Source: Promethearchaeota archaeon (GTDB taxonomy: Archaea > Asgardarchaeota > Lokiarchaeia > Sigyniarchaeales > SOKP01). Taken from it: 64,000 nt of DNA. The stretch's first letter is position 1; each line of letters opens with the position of its first letter. Location of the stretch: positions 409,767 through 473,766 of the forward strand of contig JAUWGH010000002.1 of assembly GCA_030606485.1 (NCBI GenBank). Direction: 5' to 3'. The notes beneath the pieces are model-generated. The model saw only the letters and a program-made list of their open reading frames with translations. It was not told the origin of the DNA and did no database searches. Positions 26,968 to 35,942 of the stretch are shown piece after piece. The position numbers and the translations under genes are program-made.

Positions 26968-27240
26968 ATGTCAGAAAATTCATCTGATGCCCAACCAAAG
27001 TTTAGAACATTAACTGAGCTTAAACCGAGTACAGCTAAAGAATATCAAGATGCAATAGTCAAAAGAGTAGATTATTTTGCCAAAACCGGGACTTCTACAT
27101 TTAACAATGCTATTGAAAACGTAATAGTTACTGGAGCAGGATTTTTTTTAAATGCTAAGGAAAAAATTGATGCTATGTTAGGAGACGAACTTGTGGATAA
27201 AGTCCACAGTGTAATTGAGAAAATTCTTTTGTTGTTTTAA
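26968..27240 (+). CDS. small helical protein downstream of the Tes-like gene
   Basis: A 90-residue protein starting 3 bases after the radical SAM stop, so translation is coupled. An N-terminal polar tail is followed by amphipathic helices with TAKEYQDAIVKRVDYFAKTG and a weakly hydrophobic stretch NVIVTGAGFFLNAKEK; it ends IEKILLLF. No cysteines and no clear transmembrane helix. The tight spacing suggests a partner or membrane-association factor for the synthase. The 3' end overlaps the longest possible frame of the next gene. Not recognised. Confidence 0.55.
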   Translation: MSENSSDAQPKFRTLTELKPSTAKEYQDAIVKRVDYFAKTGTSTFNNAIENVIVTGAGFFLNAKEKIDAMLGDELVDKVHSVIEKILLLF

Positions 27241-28372
27241 ACTCTTTTATTTTTTTTTACCCAAAATTGTTATATGTGGAAAAAATGTGGCGTATTATAT
27301 TGCAACTTTACCTGTAACAATTATTTTTATAATAAATGGTTTTGGGCAATTATTTTATGCCTTAAAATTAAATAAACAATTTCCAAAGGAACATAATTTT
27401 AAGAATTTTTATTTTATTTTTCTACTATGGATAACTGCAGCATTATGTTATCCTTTCTTTTATTCAACGGATAATGTTAATATTAAATGGTTTCAGGGAT
27501 TATCAAATTTTTTCATTTGCATTTTCACGCCGTCTATAATATTTTTGATACTCCTATATCAATATGTAGCTGTTGTTAAAAAAAATCCAAACATAAAAGA
27601 AAAGAGAAACATTAAAAGGTCTATTGAAGAATTCGATAAGAAGCTCGAAAATATCGATGATTTAGAATCATATGACCTAAATACAGACATACACAGAAAA
27701 GCGCTTCATCTTTTTCCAGCAGGAATTATAGTTTTATTATGGGTATTTGCTATTTATATATGGGAAGGCATATGGCATGCAAATCAGGTATGGGGGATAA
27801 GTGGGGGGGATTTTGGTGTTTTTTTAATATTGACAGTGGGATATTCAGGTATTCTGTTATTTGCCGGTTTAGATTATGTTCGATTATCGTTTATTTTTAA
27901 GAATTCAAATATTTATCATCTATTACCGAATAATGTTCTTAACATTCTAAGTAAGACAATGAAAAGAAATGAATTATTTGAGTTTATTAGACCAGTATCA
28001 TTGGTTTTAGCGTTCATACCGAGTTTATTTTTACCATTTAGCATATTTATTTCTATTGCATTAATAGCAACTTTAGCAGATGGAGCTGCATCTATTTTTG
28101 GAAAAAGATTTGGAAAAATACATTTTCCTAAACACAATAAAAAAACAATAATTGGTTATATTAGTGGATTTACTGTCGCTTTCTTAATAGGGATTGTTTG
28201 TCTTTTAATTTTTGAAGAAAATTTAAATTTTTCAGAATTAATTATTATATCATTAGCAGGAGCAATTGTCTTTTTTTTGATTGATATATTAAATCTAAAT
28301 ATTGATGATAACATATTAAATCCATTATTTTGTGCTTTGGTTATGGGATATCTATATCTCTTATTTGCCTGA
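27215..28372 (+). CDS. polyprenol/dolichol kinase-like integral membrane protein
   Basis: A membrane protein of up to 385 residues with about ten transmembrane helices. The C-terminal half has the hallmark of the dolichol kinase/phytol kinase/CDP-archaeol-synthase-like superfamily: RKALHLFPAG at the start of the domain, LATLADGAASIFGKRFGKI, KTIIGYISGF, and near the end NIDDNILNPLF. These enzymes use CTP to phosphorylate polyprenols or activate lipids. A soluble charged loop (about 135-165) separates an N-terminal three-helix part. The start is uncertain: the longest frame uses TTG at 27215, overlapping the previous gene, while GTG at 27287 gives a more natural N-terminus just before the first helix. 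Neighbouring Tes-like enzyme supports a lipid job. Confidence 0.72.
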   Translation: MRKFFCCFKLFYFFLPKIVICGKNVAYYIATLPVTIIFIINGFGQLFYALKLNKQFPKEHNFKNFYFIFLLWITAALCYPFFYSTDNVNIKWFQGLSNFFICIFTPSIIFLILLYQYVAVVKKNPNIKEKRNIKRSIEEFDKKLENIDDLESYDLNTDIHRKALHLFPAGIIVLLWVFAIYIWEGIWHANQVWGISGGDFGVFLILTVGYSGILLFAGLDYVRLSFIFKNSNIYHLLPNNVLNILSKTMKRNELFEFIRPVSLVLAFIPSLFLPFSIFISIALIATLADGAASIFGKRFGKIHFPKHNKKTIIGYISGFTVAFLIGIVCLLIFEENLNFSELIIISLAGAIVFFLIDILNLNIDDNILNPLFCALVMGYLYLLFA

Positions 28373-28467
28373 GATTTAAAATCGAATTTAAGAAAATAGA
28401 ATAAAATCTTTATATTATCGAAATTTATAAACTTTTAATAAGGAAAATGTATTAAATCTAAAGATTT

Positions 28468-28538
28468 GCGCTCGTGGTATAGTGGTAGAACTTAGGCTTC
28501 CCAAGCCTAAGACCCGGGTTCGATTCCCGGCGGGCGCA
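28468..28538 (+). tRNA. tRNA-Gly (anticodon CCC)
   Basis: Complete cloverleaf of 71 nt. The acceptor pairs GCGCTCG with CGGGCGC (one G-U), discriminator A. The anticodon stem TAGGC/GCCTA encloses loop TTCCCAA, so the anticodon is CCC, reading GGG. The T arm is CCGGG-TTCGATT-CCCGG. No intron, no encoded CCA. An upstream TTTATAAAC at about 28424-28433 is a plausible TATA box. Confidence 0.95.
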
Positions 28539-28559
28539 TATTATTTATTTTTTAATTTT

Positions 28560-30749
28560 TTACCAAGAAAGACCTTTTCTAAATCTTATATCAGAAATTA
28601 TTGTATCCATTATATCCTTTGGAACAGGTTGGAATGAATGAAAAATATTTTGCCAAAATGCTCTACCTGAGGTTTTATTTCTAATATCTTCAGTAAAATC
28701 CATAGCATGTCTAACAGGCATAAAAAAATCAATTAATGTTTGATATTCATTATATTGAAAAACTTTATTAACTTTTAATTGGTATTTCGCCAATAAATTT
28801 AATGCTTTTTTTATCAATTCAGGAGGAATTTGGATAGTAGTCTGATAAATCGGTTCAAGTAAAACTAATTGGGCATCATTTAAACATTGCTTAATAGCAT
28901 CAAATATCATAGTAGTCAATTCTGAAATTGAACTATCTTCTTCTTTCGATGAAATATTAATAGCTTCTATTACAATTTTTATTTCTGTAAGAACCTCACC
29001 ACAGAGGGGTCCATTTAAACAGATTTTATTAAAAATATCAATGATTTTATTCTTATCTTTATCATTTAAGATGATATCCTTAATATCCAACGGATTATTT
29101 ATTAAAATATTTAAATTTTCATCACAATTGAGAAATCCTTCAATTTCTTTTGATGAAAAATTAGTTTTCTCTTTTAAGAATTCTTTTAATTTATTTAATG
29201 GCTTAATAATTTTATGTTCACCAGATCTAAAGAATTGAAGTGTTTTGTGATCTAAGCGTTTGATTTTGATTTGTATTGAATTTTCCCCATTTGGTGAAAT
29301 GGTTGAAATTGATGAAGATTTGCCAAGGCAAGATTCCTTAAAAACACTTCGTGGCTTAGACATATCAACTCCAATACCTCTCTTTTTAATTTCATTAACA
29401 CTAACTTCTAAATGTAATGGTCCCATTCCAGAAAGCAATAATTCACCAGTATCTGGACTTTCAGTATATTGTAAATTTGGGTCTTCGATAAGTAAAGCTT
29501 CGATCTGATTTTTTAATGGATCCAAATCCTTGAGATATTCGGGTTCCACTGATACAGTAATAACTGGTGTAGTAATGTATTTCACATTTTCAAATGCAAT
29601 CATTTGATCAGAAAATTTTGTCTCGATTAGTGTTTCCCCACTTTTTATATTCTTTAAACCTCCAATTGCAGCAATATTTCCAACAGGTATCTCTTCTACT
29701 ATGTCTCTTCTTGCACCCATAAATACTGCAACAGATTGAATAATCTGTTCATTATTTTCTCTTAAAAGAAATATTGGATTTTTTACTCTTAATACACCAG
29801 AAAATATTCTTCCGGTTCCAATTAATCTACCTTTATCATTTATAACTTTACTAAGGCAAATTATTAATGGTCCATTTGGATCACATTCTATCATAGCTTT
29901 TCCGATTTCTGAGGTGATATCTCCTTCCCAAATTTTTTTGATTCGATACTTTTGTGCTTCTATAGGATTTGGAATGTGATCTACAACCATTTCTAATATT
30001 GCTTCATGGATTGGATTTAGGACAGCTAGTGATTCATAACCATTATTAAGATATTTATTTCGTAGGTCTTCAAAAGATATTTTATTTTTCTCGAATATAG
30101 ATAATGTAAAGCCCCATTTATGCAGAGCCGAACCGAATGCAACTGTTCCGGCTGCAGGAGAAACTTTCCATTCATCTTTAAATTCCGAATCTGCATATCT
30201 TTCAATTAATTTGTTAAAATCATTTATAATTCGAGAAATTTTTTTCCTAATTTGTTTGGGCTTTAATTTTAATTCTCTAAATAATCGATCTAACTTATTA
30301 ATAAATAGAACAGGCTTTACCCCTTCTTGTAATGCTTGTTTAATTACCGTTTCTGATTGTGTTATAATTTCTTCTACTGCATCAACTATAACAATAACTC
30401 CATCAATCAATCTTAGGGCTCTTGTAACTTTACCGCTAAAATCTAAATGTCCTGGAGTATCAACTAAATTTATTAAAAATTCCTCGTTTCTACCTAATAC
30501 TTTCTCATAATATAAAGAGATATTAGTTGATTTCATAGTGATACCACGCCTTTGTTCTTCTTCTAAGTAATCTAAAACTCTAGCTTCTCCTGCAAGGTCA
30601 TGTGAGAGTAATCCAGCTTCACTCAAAAGTGAATCAGATAATGTTGTCTTACCATGGTCAATATGGCCAACAAGACCTATGTTCCTAATTTTTTCTATTT
30701 TATGCATGAGTTTTAATATCTCATCAGTTTCCTTAGTTCTTCGAGGCAT
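28560..30749 (-). CDS. elongation factor 2 paralogue lacking the diphthamide site (aEF-2p type)
   Basis: A 729-residue translational GTPase with EF-2 domain order. G motifs are intact: GHIDHGKTTL, RGITMKS, VDTPGHLDF, NKLDR. Domain II-V landmarks include GPLHLEVS and LLEPIYQ, with a C-terminal RKGLSW. In domain IV, the segment from GPL (residue 580) to LLEPI aligns without gaps to canonical archaeal EF-2, but where that has LHEDxIHRGPAQ this protein reads ISSKEEDSSISEL; the diphthamide His position is Asp605. The conserved loop that contacts the decoding centre is therefore lost. Such paralogues beside a normal EF-2 have been described in several Asgard lineages. Likely not the main translocase; function unknown. 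Convergent with tRNA-Gly. Confidence 0.9.
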   Translation of the reverse strand: MPRRTKETDEILKLMHKIEKIRNIGLVGHIDHGKTTLSDSLLSEAGLLSHDLAGEARVLDYLEEEQRRGITMKSTNISLYYEKVLGRNEEFLINLVDTPGHLDFSGKVTRALRLIDGVIVIVDAVEEIITQSETVIKQALQEGVKPVLFINKLDRLFRELKLKPKQIRKKISRIINDFNKLIERYADSEFKDEWKVSPAAGTVAFGSALHKWGFTLSIFEKNKISFEDLRNKYLNNGYESLAVLNPIHEAILEMVVDHIPNPIEAQKYRIKKIWEGDITSEIGKAMIECDPNGPLIICLSKVINDKGRLIGTGRIFSGVLRVKNPIFLLRENNEQIIQSVAVFMGARRDIVEEIPVGNIAAIGGLKNIKSGETLIETKFSDQMIAFENVKYITTPVITVSVEPEYLKDLDPLKNQIEALLIEDPNLQYTESPDTGELLLSGMGPLHLEVSVNEIKKRGIGVDMSKPRSVFKESCLGKSSSISTISPNGENSIQIKIKRLDHKTLQFFRSGEHKIIKPLNKLKEFLKEKTNFSSKEIEGFLNCDENLNILINNPLDIKDIILNDKDKNKIIDIFNKICLNGPLCGEVLTEIKIVIEAINISSKEEDSSISELTTMIFDAIKQCLNDAQLVLLEPIYQTTIQIPPELIKKALNLLAKYQLKVNKVFQYNEYQTLIDFFMPVRHAMDFTEDIRNKTSGRAFWQNIFHSFQPVPKDIMDTIISDIRFRKGLSW

Positions 30750-30843
30750 TATTAAGATCGACTATTAATAAATAATTGGTAATAAAGAGAATAAATAATC
30801 AATTTAATATCTTATTGTTCCAAATTAGGGGGAAATGATTTAG

Positions 30844-30948
30844 CTACTCAAGATCTTCTTCATAGTCTTTAATCATATCGATTATTGACTCTGTTGGGTC
30901 AGATAGCGCATTAATCATTTCCCTATTATTAATATTAAATTTTATCAT
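30844..30948 (-). CDS. possible 34-residue acidic protein
   Basis: A short minus-strand frame in the gap upstream of the EF-2 paralogue, reading MIKFNINNREMINALSDP and ending IKDYEEDLE. Composition is protein-like, with a regular amphipathic helix in the second half and no rare features, and the frame is clean. It lies 94 bases before the EF-2 start on the same strand. No homologue is recognised; it could be a chance frame. Confidence 0.35.
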   Translation of the reverse strand: MIKFNINNREMINALSDPTESIIDMIKDYEEDLE

Positions 30949-31015
30949 TTAAGAATTGCCTTTTTAATATACATTAAGCTATTAATCTAATTTTTAATGT
31001 TCTTTAAGTATTTTA

Positions 31016-31606
31016 ATGCATAATTTATTGATAGAAAAAAAAAATATTGATATGACAGAAATTGCTGTTGTTGATATTGAAACTACTTCTTTAAAGCCAT
31101 GGGAAGGCTCAATAATTGAAATTGGAATTTGTTGCTTGAATCTTGAAAATGGATCTATCTCAAAACTTTTTGATACAGTTGTTAGAGAAGAAAGATTTAA
31201 TATAACTACCGAAAATAACGCATGGATTTTTCAAAATTCATCTATTACAGCTCAAGAAATTCTAAATGCACCCAGATGGGAAAAAATCAGAGATAAACTC
31301 AATATTATATTTGATAGATATCCTGTAGCTGCCTATAATAAGCAATTCGATTTTGGATTCTTAAGATCTCGCAATATTATTCCAAAGAAAGAATTACCAT
31401 GTCCAATGATCCTTGCCACACCAATTTTAAAATTACCTCATTCAGATCCATATTATTCAAATTACAAATGGCCTTCAGTAGAAGAATGCTGGGATTGGTA
31501 TTTTCCACAGATTCCATATATAGAAAAACATCGAGCATATGATGACTGTATTCATGAAGCCCAAATAATATATAAGATGCATTGCGTTGGACATTATACT
31601 TTTTGA
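31016..31606 (+). CDS. DEDDh 3'-5' exonuclease (DnaQ-like)
   Basis: A nuclease of about 196 residues. Exo I is AVVDIETTSLKPW with the DxE pair, Exo II is AAYNKQFDFGFL, and Exo III is HRAYDDCIHEAQI with the His and final Asp, so the four DEDDh residues are present. It lacks polymerase or helicase domains and resembles stand-alone proofreading-type exonucleases. The frame begins at ATG 31016, but ATG 31052 would start directly before the first strand (MTEIAVVDIE) and is equally plausible. Substrate could be DNA or RNA. Convergent with the following small zinc protein. Confidence 0.82.
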   Translation: MHNLLIEKKNIDMTEIAVVDIETTSLKPWEGSIIEIGICCLNLENGSISKLFDTVVREERFNITTENNAWIFQNSSITAQEILNAPRWEKIRDKLNIIFDRYPVAAYNKQFDFGFLRSRNIIPKKELPCPMILATPILKLPHSDPYYSNYKWPSVEECWDWYFPQIPYIEKHRAYDDCIHEAQIIYKMHCVGHYTF

Positions 31607-31627
31607 TTAAATCAATTTTCTTTTTTT

Positions 31628-31837
31628 TTACTTCCCTCTTGGCATATAATATTCGCAATTTAAAATAGGCATATCCCAAGGTTTTGCAAATCCAATTGCG
31701 TTTAATTTCAAACAAAGAAGAGGTAGATCTTCTTTAGGACGTTCTGCATATTTACAGAATAAACAGCTTTTAGAATAACGTTGCTGACCGATTTTTTTTT
31801 GGGTTTTCCCTATTTTATTTTCAATCAATTTTAACAT
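31628..31837 (-). CDS. small four-cysteine protein
   Basis: A 69-residue protein with CLFCKYAERP near 25-34, a Cys in PLLCLKLNA, and a Cys in ILNCEYYMP: a CxxC-Cx~14-Cx~17 pattern likely to hold one metal ion. The N-terminus is basic and helical. It stands alone, convergent with the exonuclease (21 bases between stops). Another frame overlaps most of it on the same strand (31377-31715) but runs antisense through the exonuclease and is discounted. Function unknown. Confidence 0.55.
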   Translation of the reverse strand: MLKLIENKIGKTQKKIGQQRYSKSCLFCKYAERPKEDLPLLCLKLNAIGFAKPWDMPILNCEYYMPRGK

Positions 31838-32025
31838 CGATTTTTAAAATAAAAGAGAAATAAGTATATTTAAAGAAAAAAACAAAGAAAAAGAATCAAA
31901 AAGAATGTAATTTAATTAAATATTTAATTATTTTCAAATTAACATAGATTCTGAATTAGGATTTATTTGTTAAATAATTGTAAAATGTTCATATCTAGAA
32001 ATGATTTGATGGAAGAGTATATAAT

Positions 32026-32661
32026 TTAATCTAGGATGACCTCCCCATCAATTCTAACAATTCGACCATCCACATGTAATCTACCATCACAAAATAACTC
32101 TATGGCTTTTGGAAAAATTTTATGCTCCCACTTTAAAATTCTTGCTCCCAGTGTGTCTTCGGTGTCGGTATTATATGCAGGAACACATTTTTGAATAATT
32201 ATAGGTCCATGATCAGAATGATGATCTACAAAATGAACGGTACAACCTGAAACTTTTACCCCATATTCTACAGCATCCCTCTGGGCATGCATTCCCTTGA
32301 ATGAAGGGAGTAGAGCAGGATGTATATTCATAACACTTTCTTTAAATTGGCTAAGAAAATATTTACTTACTAACCTCATGTACCCTACTAAAACAATTAA
32401 GTCGCATGAATATTCCTTTAGCAACTTTACCATTTTTTTATCAAATTCCTCTCTTGTTCCTTTATGTTTATCAGATTCAATTAAGTAGTAAGGGATATTA
32501 AAGTTCTTAGCACGTTTCATACATAAAGCCCCCAGTTTATTACAAATGAGTACAACAACTTTTGCTTTATTTTTTAGGATGCCCTCTTCCGTTGCCTTAA
32601 CTATCGCTTCAAAATTAGACCCACTACCACTTGCTATTGCACCAATTTTTATTAATTTCAT
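32026..32661 (-). CDS. purN: phosphoribosylglycinamide formyltransferase
   Basis: Transfers a formyl group from 10-formyltetrahydrofolate (or an archaeal equivalent) to GAR in purine synthesis. The 211-residue protein shows ASGSGSNFEAIV at the start (phosphoribosyl binding), YMRLVSKYF, the active-site block VMNIHPALLPSFKG with the catalytic Asn and His, and HFVDHHSDHGPIII with the catalytic Asp. Length and order match bacterial PurN. Archaea more often use formate-dependent PurT, so presence of PurN implies a folate-type donor. No other pur gene is adjacent. A shorter AT-rich gap separates it from aCPSF1. Confidence 0.92.
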   Translation of the reverse strand: MKLIKIGAIASGSGSNFEAIVKATEEGILKNKAKVVVLICNKLGALCMKRAKNFNIPYYLIESDKHKGTREEFDKKMVKLLKEYSCDLIVLVGYMRLVSKYFLSQFKESVMNIHPALLPSFKGMHAQRDAVEYGVKVSGCTVHFVDHHSDHGPIIIQKCVPAYNTDTEDTLGARILKWEHKIFPKAIELFCDGRLHVDGRIVRIDGEVILD

Positions 32662-32956
32662 GATGTATTGAAATATTAATTTTTAGAATTTTAAAATTTT
32701 ATTATTATAATAAACTTTTTATAATTATGCTAATATAGTTTATTTGGAATAAGCTCTTTAATGAAAATTTTATAGCAATTTTATTAATGAAATATAAATA
32801 AAAGAGATTTAATCTCTTGTAACTTAAAATCTCATATTAATCTGATTAACTATATCTTTATTTGATATGTATATATTTTAATGTTTTATTATCTTAAATT
32901 GCAAATCATGAATTTTTTTATAAAAAAAGAAACTAATTCTTTAAATACTGAGTAAA

Positions 32957-34864
32957 ATGAGTTGCGAACGTGAATTAAATAGGATAAAAACTGTAATTAA
33001 AAAGAATCTTCCAGCAGACATAAAAATAAAAAAGATCGAGTTTGAGGGTCCTGATATTGCGGTTTATTCTGAAAATCCTAAAGTTTTAATAGATGATGCT
33101 AATATTTTAAAAGATTTAGCAAAAAAGATGCGAAAAAGGATCGTAGTAAGATGGAATTTTGAGAAACGTAGAGATATGATAGAAACCGAGAAATATATTC
33201 AAGATTTAATTGGAGAGGATGCAGAAATTTCAAATATCGAATTTGACGAAAATAAAGGAGAAGTAATTATTGAATCTGCAAAACCAGGATTGGTTATCGG
33301 TAAAAAAGGAAATAATTTAACAGAGATAAGAAGAAATACCTTTTGGCAGCCAATAGCTATTAGAGCCCCACCTATAGACTCAAAAACGATTAAGTTAATT
33401 AGAGGTATGTTAAAGACTGAACGCGCCAAACAAAAGCAAATTCTTCTTAAAATTGGAAAGAGAATACATCGACCTACTCTGTTTAATGATTTAAAAATAC
33501 GGATGACTGCTCTAGGAGGTTTCAGAGAAGTTGGGAGATCATGTATTTTAATCCAAACAAATGATAGTAGTATTTTGTTAGATTGCGGAGTAAATGTTGG
33601 GAATAGAAACAATCAATTTCCCTTTTTTGAGGTTCCACAATTTTTAATAAGAGATTTAGATGCTGTTGTGTTAACTCATGCCCATTTAGACCATTCTGGA
33701 TTAGTTCCATTCCTTTTCAAATATGGTTATCGTGGTCCACTTTATTGTACTCTTCCAACACGTAATTTATCAACAATGCTTCAATTGGATTACATTTCAG
33801 TCGCTGAGAGAGAAGGACGACCTGCTCCCTATTCAAAAAGGGATGTAAAAACAACTGTGTTACATACAATTCCATTATCATATGGAAAAGTTACAGACAT
33901 CGCTCCGGATGTTAAACTAACATTGCATAATTCAGGGCATATTCTTGGTGGATCAATTGTACATTTACATTTTGGAGATGGAGGTTATAATTTTGTTTAT
34001 ACTGGGGATTATAAATTTCAGAAAACAAGATTATTAGAACCCGCTACTGTGAGCTTTCCACGAGTTGAATGTCTTTTGACTGAATCTACTTATGGTGGGG
34101 CACAAGATCGAATTCCAAGCCGTCATGAATCTGAAAAGGAACTTAGAGATGTAATTAATGCTCATATCAGGAAAGGTGGAAAAATTTTAATTCCCGTCTT
34201 AGCAGTGGGACGAGCACAAGAATTAATTATTATTCTTGAAGAATTTATTTCTCATGGATTAATTGATAAAGTTCCTATCTTTATAGACGGATTAATCAGT
34301 GAAGCGACAGCTATACATACTGCTAATCCAGATTTTTTAAGTAGTGATTTAAGAGAAAAAATCCTTCATCAAGGGAAAAATCCCTTTTTAAGTGAATATT
34401 TCACAACCATAAGTTCTAAAGACGAACGAAAGGAGGTAATTAAAGGAGGTCCGTGCATTATATTAGCTACATCTGGAATGTTGATTGGAGGACCTTCATT
34501 AATATATTTAAAAGAATTAGCCGATGATTCGAAAAATGGATTGATATTTGTATCTTATCAAGTAGAGGGAACATTAGGTCGCAGGGTTCAAAAAGGTTTT
34601 AAAGAATTTCAATATGAAGATACAAGAGGACGGACTCAACTCGTTAAATTAAATTTACACTTATATACAATATCAGGTTTTTCAGGACACAGTTCAAGAT
34701 CGCAAATCTCTCAATATATACGCAAGATCAACCCACCTCCCAGACTAATCATTGTGAATCATGGAGAGGAATCAAAAACGGTGAGTCTTTCATCATTGCT
34801 ACATAAGAAACTAAAACGAACGACTAAAAGCCCTACAAATATGGAAACAATCCGTCTAAAATAA
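32957..34864 (+). CDS. KH-domain beta-CASP ribonuclease, transcription termination factor aCPSF1/FttA
   Basis: A 635-residue nuclease homologous to eukaryotic CPSF73. Two KH-like domains occupy residues 1-150, including GLVIGKKGNNLTEI, the GxxG RNA-binding loop. The metallo-beta-lactamase part begins near 175 and has THAHLDHSG (about 239-247), HNSGHILGGS and YTGDYKF. The beta-CASP part has TESTYGG, PVLAVGRAQEL, ATSGML and the late SGFSGHSS and NHGEE. All metal-binding positions appear intact. The archaeal family cleaves nascent RNA at U-rich sites and terminates transcription. It is one of the window's clearest core archaeal genes. Upstream DNA (32662-32956) has no gene. Confidence 0.95.
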   Translation: MSCERELNRIKTVIKKNLPADIKIKKIEFEGPDIAVYSENPKVLIDDANILKDLAKKMRKRIVVRWNFEKRRDMIETEKYIQDLIGEDAEISNIEFDENKGEVIIESAKPGLVIGKKGNNLTEIRRNTFWQPIAIRAPPIDSKTIKLIRGMLKTERAKQKQILLKIGKRIHRPTLFNDLKIRMTALGGFREVGRSCILIQTNDSSILLDCGVNVGNRNNQFPFFEVPQFLIRDLDAVVLTHAHLDHSGLVPFLFKYGYRGPLYCTLPTRNLSTMLQLDYISVAEREGRPAPYSKRDVKTTVLHTIPLSYGKVTDIAPDVKLTLHNSGHILGGSIVHLHFGDGGYNFVYTGDYKFQKTRLLEPATVSFPRVECLLTESTYGGAQDRIPSRHESEKELRDVINAHIRKGGKILIPVLAVGRAQELIIILEEFISHGLIDKVPIFIDGLISEATAIHTANPDFLSSDLREKILHQGKNPFLSEYFTTISSKDERKEVIKGGPCIILATSGMLIGGPSLIYLKELADDSKNGLIFVSYQVEGTLGRRVQKGFKEFQYEDTRGRTQLVKLNLHLYTISGFSGHSSRSQISQYIRKINPPPRLIIVNHGEESKTVSLSSLLHKKLKRTTKSPTNMETIRLK

Positions 34865-34961
34865 TTATTTCAAAGCATTAAGTGTAAAAATCTTTTTCAT
34901 AAAAATTATAATAAATCTATTTTTAATTTATTAATATCTACAATAAAATACGTAATTTTTT

Positions 34962-35924
34962 GTGAATTATCTTTTGACGTCAGTTGATGAAGAATATAAA
35001 AAAAGACCGAGATATATTTCGATACTTCGTATTACTATTCAGATTTTAAGCTTTTTTTTGATTAATTACATAATAATTGAGTTGATATTTCAAATTGATA
35101 TGGATTTGTTTGAAGGATTAATTAAAATCCTACCTATTCTAAATTCCCCTCGAAATCCAATTTCGAAAGGAGCTGGGTTTCTAGAATTTATTATTTACAT
35201 GATTGGTCAAGCAGAATTTCCATTTTTAATAATTGGAATACTGATATTAATATCCTTATTATTTTCCCGCATATTTTGTGGATTTATTTGTCCAATTGGT
35301 TCAATTCAAGATTTTCTATCAATATTTCGTTCAAAAAAAAAAAAACAATTCTCAAGAAATACTCATAAATTTTTGATTCATATTAAGTTGGTTATCTTGT
35401 TAATTATAATTATTGCGATAATGTCTTTAGGTATTGCAAAAATGATTAATCCAATTTTTTATATTGAATACAAAAGTAATTTAGGAACTTTTGCAGATAA
35501 ACCGCTAGGTTATTTTTCTTTATCCGAATATTTATTTGTTTTTTTCCCGGAAATAATTCAAGATATAATTAATTCTGGTGAAATTCAAATTTTATTTAGT
35601 GATTTTTTAACTTTTTTCATATTTTTCTTTTATATTATAATTCTAATACTTGCAGTGTATTATCCCAGAGTATATTGCAGATATTTATGCCCATATGCGG
35701 CTTTAAGTTCACTATTTAGTGAATATTCTTTTTTGAAATTAAAACGTAATCCGGTAAAATGCGCGGGACGAAAAGAGTGCGGAATTTGTGAGAGAGTGTG
35801 CCCGATGCAGATTAGAATTTTAGATGAAAAATTTGAAGGCTTTACTGGAGGAGGAGAATGTATTTTATGCCTTCGATGTATTGAAAAATGTCCATATAAT
35901 GCGCTGAAAATTAAATTTGGTTAA
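34962..35924 (+). CDS. membrane polyferredoxin (NapH/CcoG-like 4Fe-4S protein)
   Basis: A 320-residue redox protein with about five transmembrane helices. Membrane-facing cysteine motifs CGFICPIG (near 107-114) and CRYLCPYAAL (near 238-247) are the NapH-type CxxxCP pairs. The C-terminus has two soluble ferredoxin sites, CAGRKECGICERVCP and CILCLRCIEKCP. It probably moves electrons between the quinone-like or ferredoxin pool and an unknown partner. The first codon is GTG at 34962 and no ATG precedes it in frame. No reductase neighbour is present, so the pathway is open. Ends 18 bases from the convergent dGTPase-like gene. Confidence 0.82.
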   Translation: MNYLLTSVDEEYKKRPRYISILRITIQILSFFLINYIIIELIFQIDMDLFEGLIKILPILNSPRNPISKGAGFLEFIIYMIGQAEFPFLIIGILILISLLFSRIFCGFICPIGSIQDFLSIFRSKKKKQFSRNTHKFLIHIKLVILLIIIIAIMSLGIAKMINPIFYIEYKSNLGTFADKPLGYFSLSEYLFVFFPEIIQDIINSGEIQILFSDFLTFFIFFFYIIILILAVYYPRVYCRYLCPYAALSSLFSEYSFLKLKRNPVKCAGRKECGICERVCPMQIRILDEKFEGFTGGGECILCLRCIEKCPYNALKIKFG

Positions 35925-35942
35925 TTTTTTAATTAGGATTTT

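Noticed and set aside
31377-31715. 112-residue minus-strand protein
   Set aside because: It lies mostly antisense to the exonuclease gene, which has all DEDDh motifs, and its composition is not protein-like.
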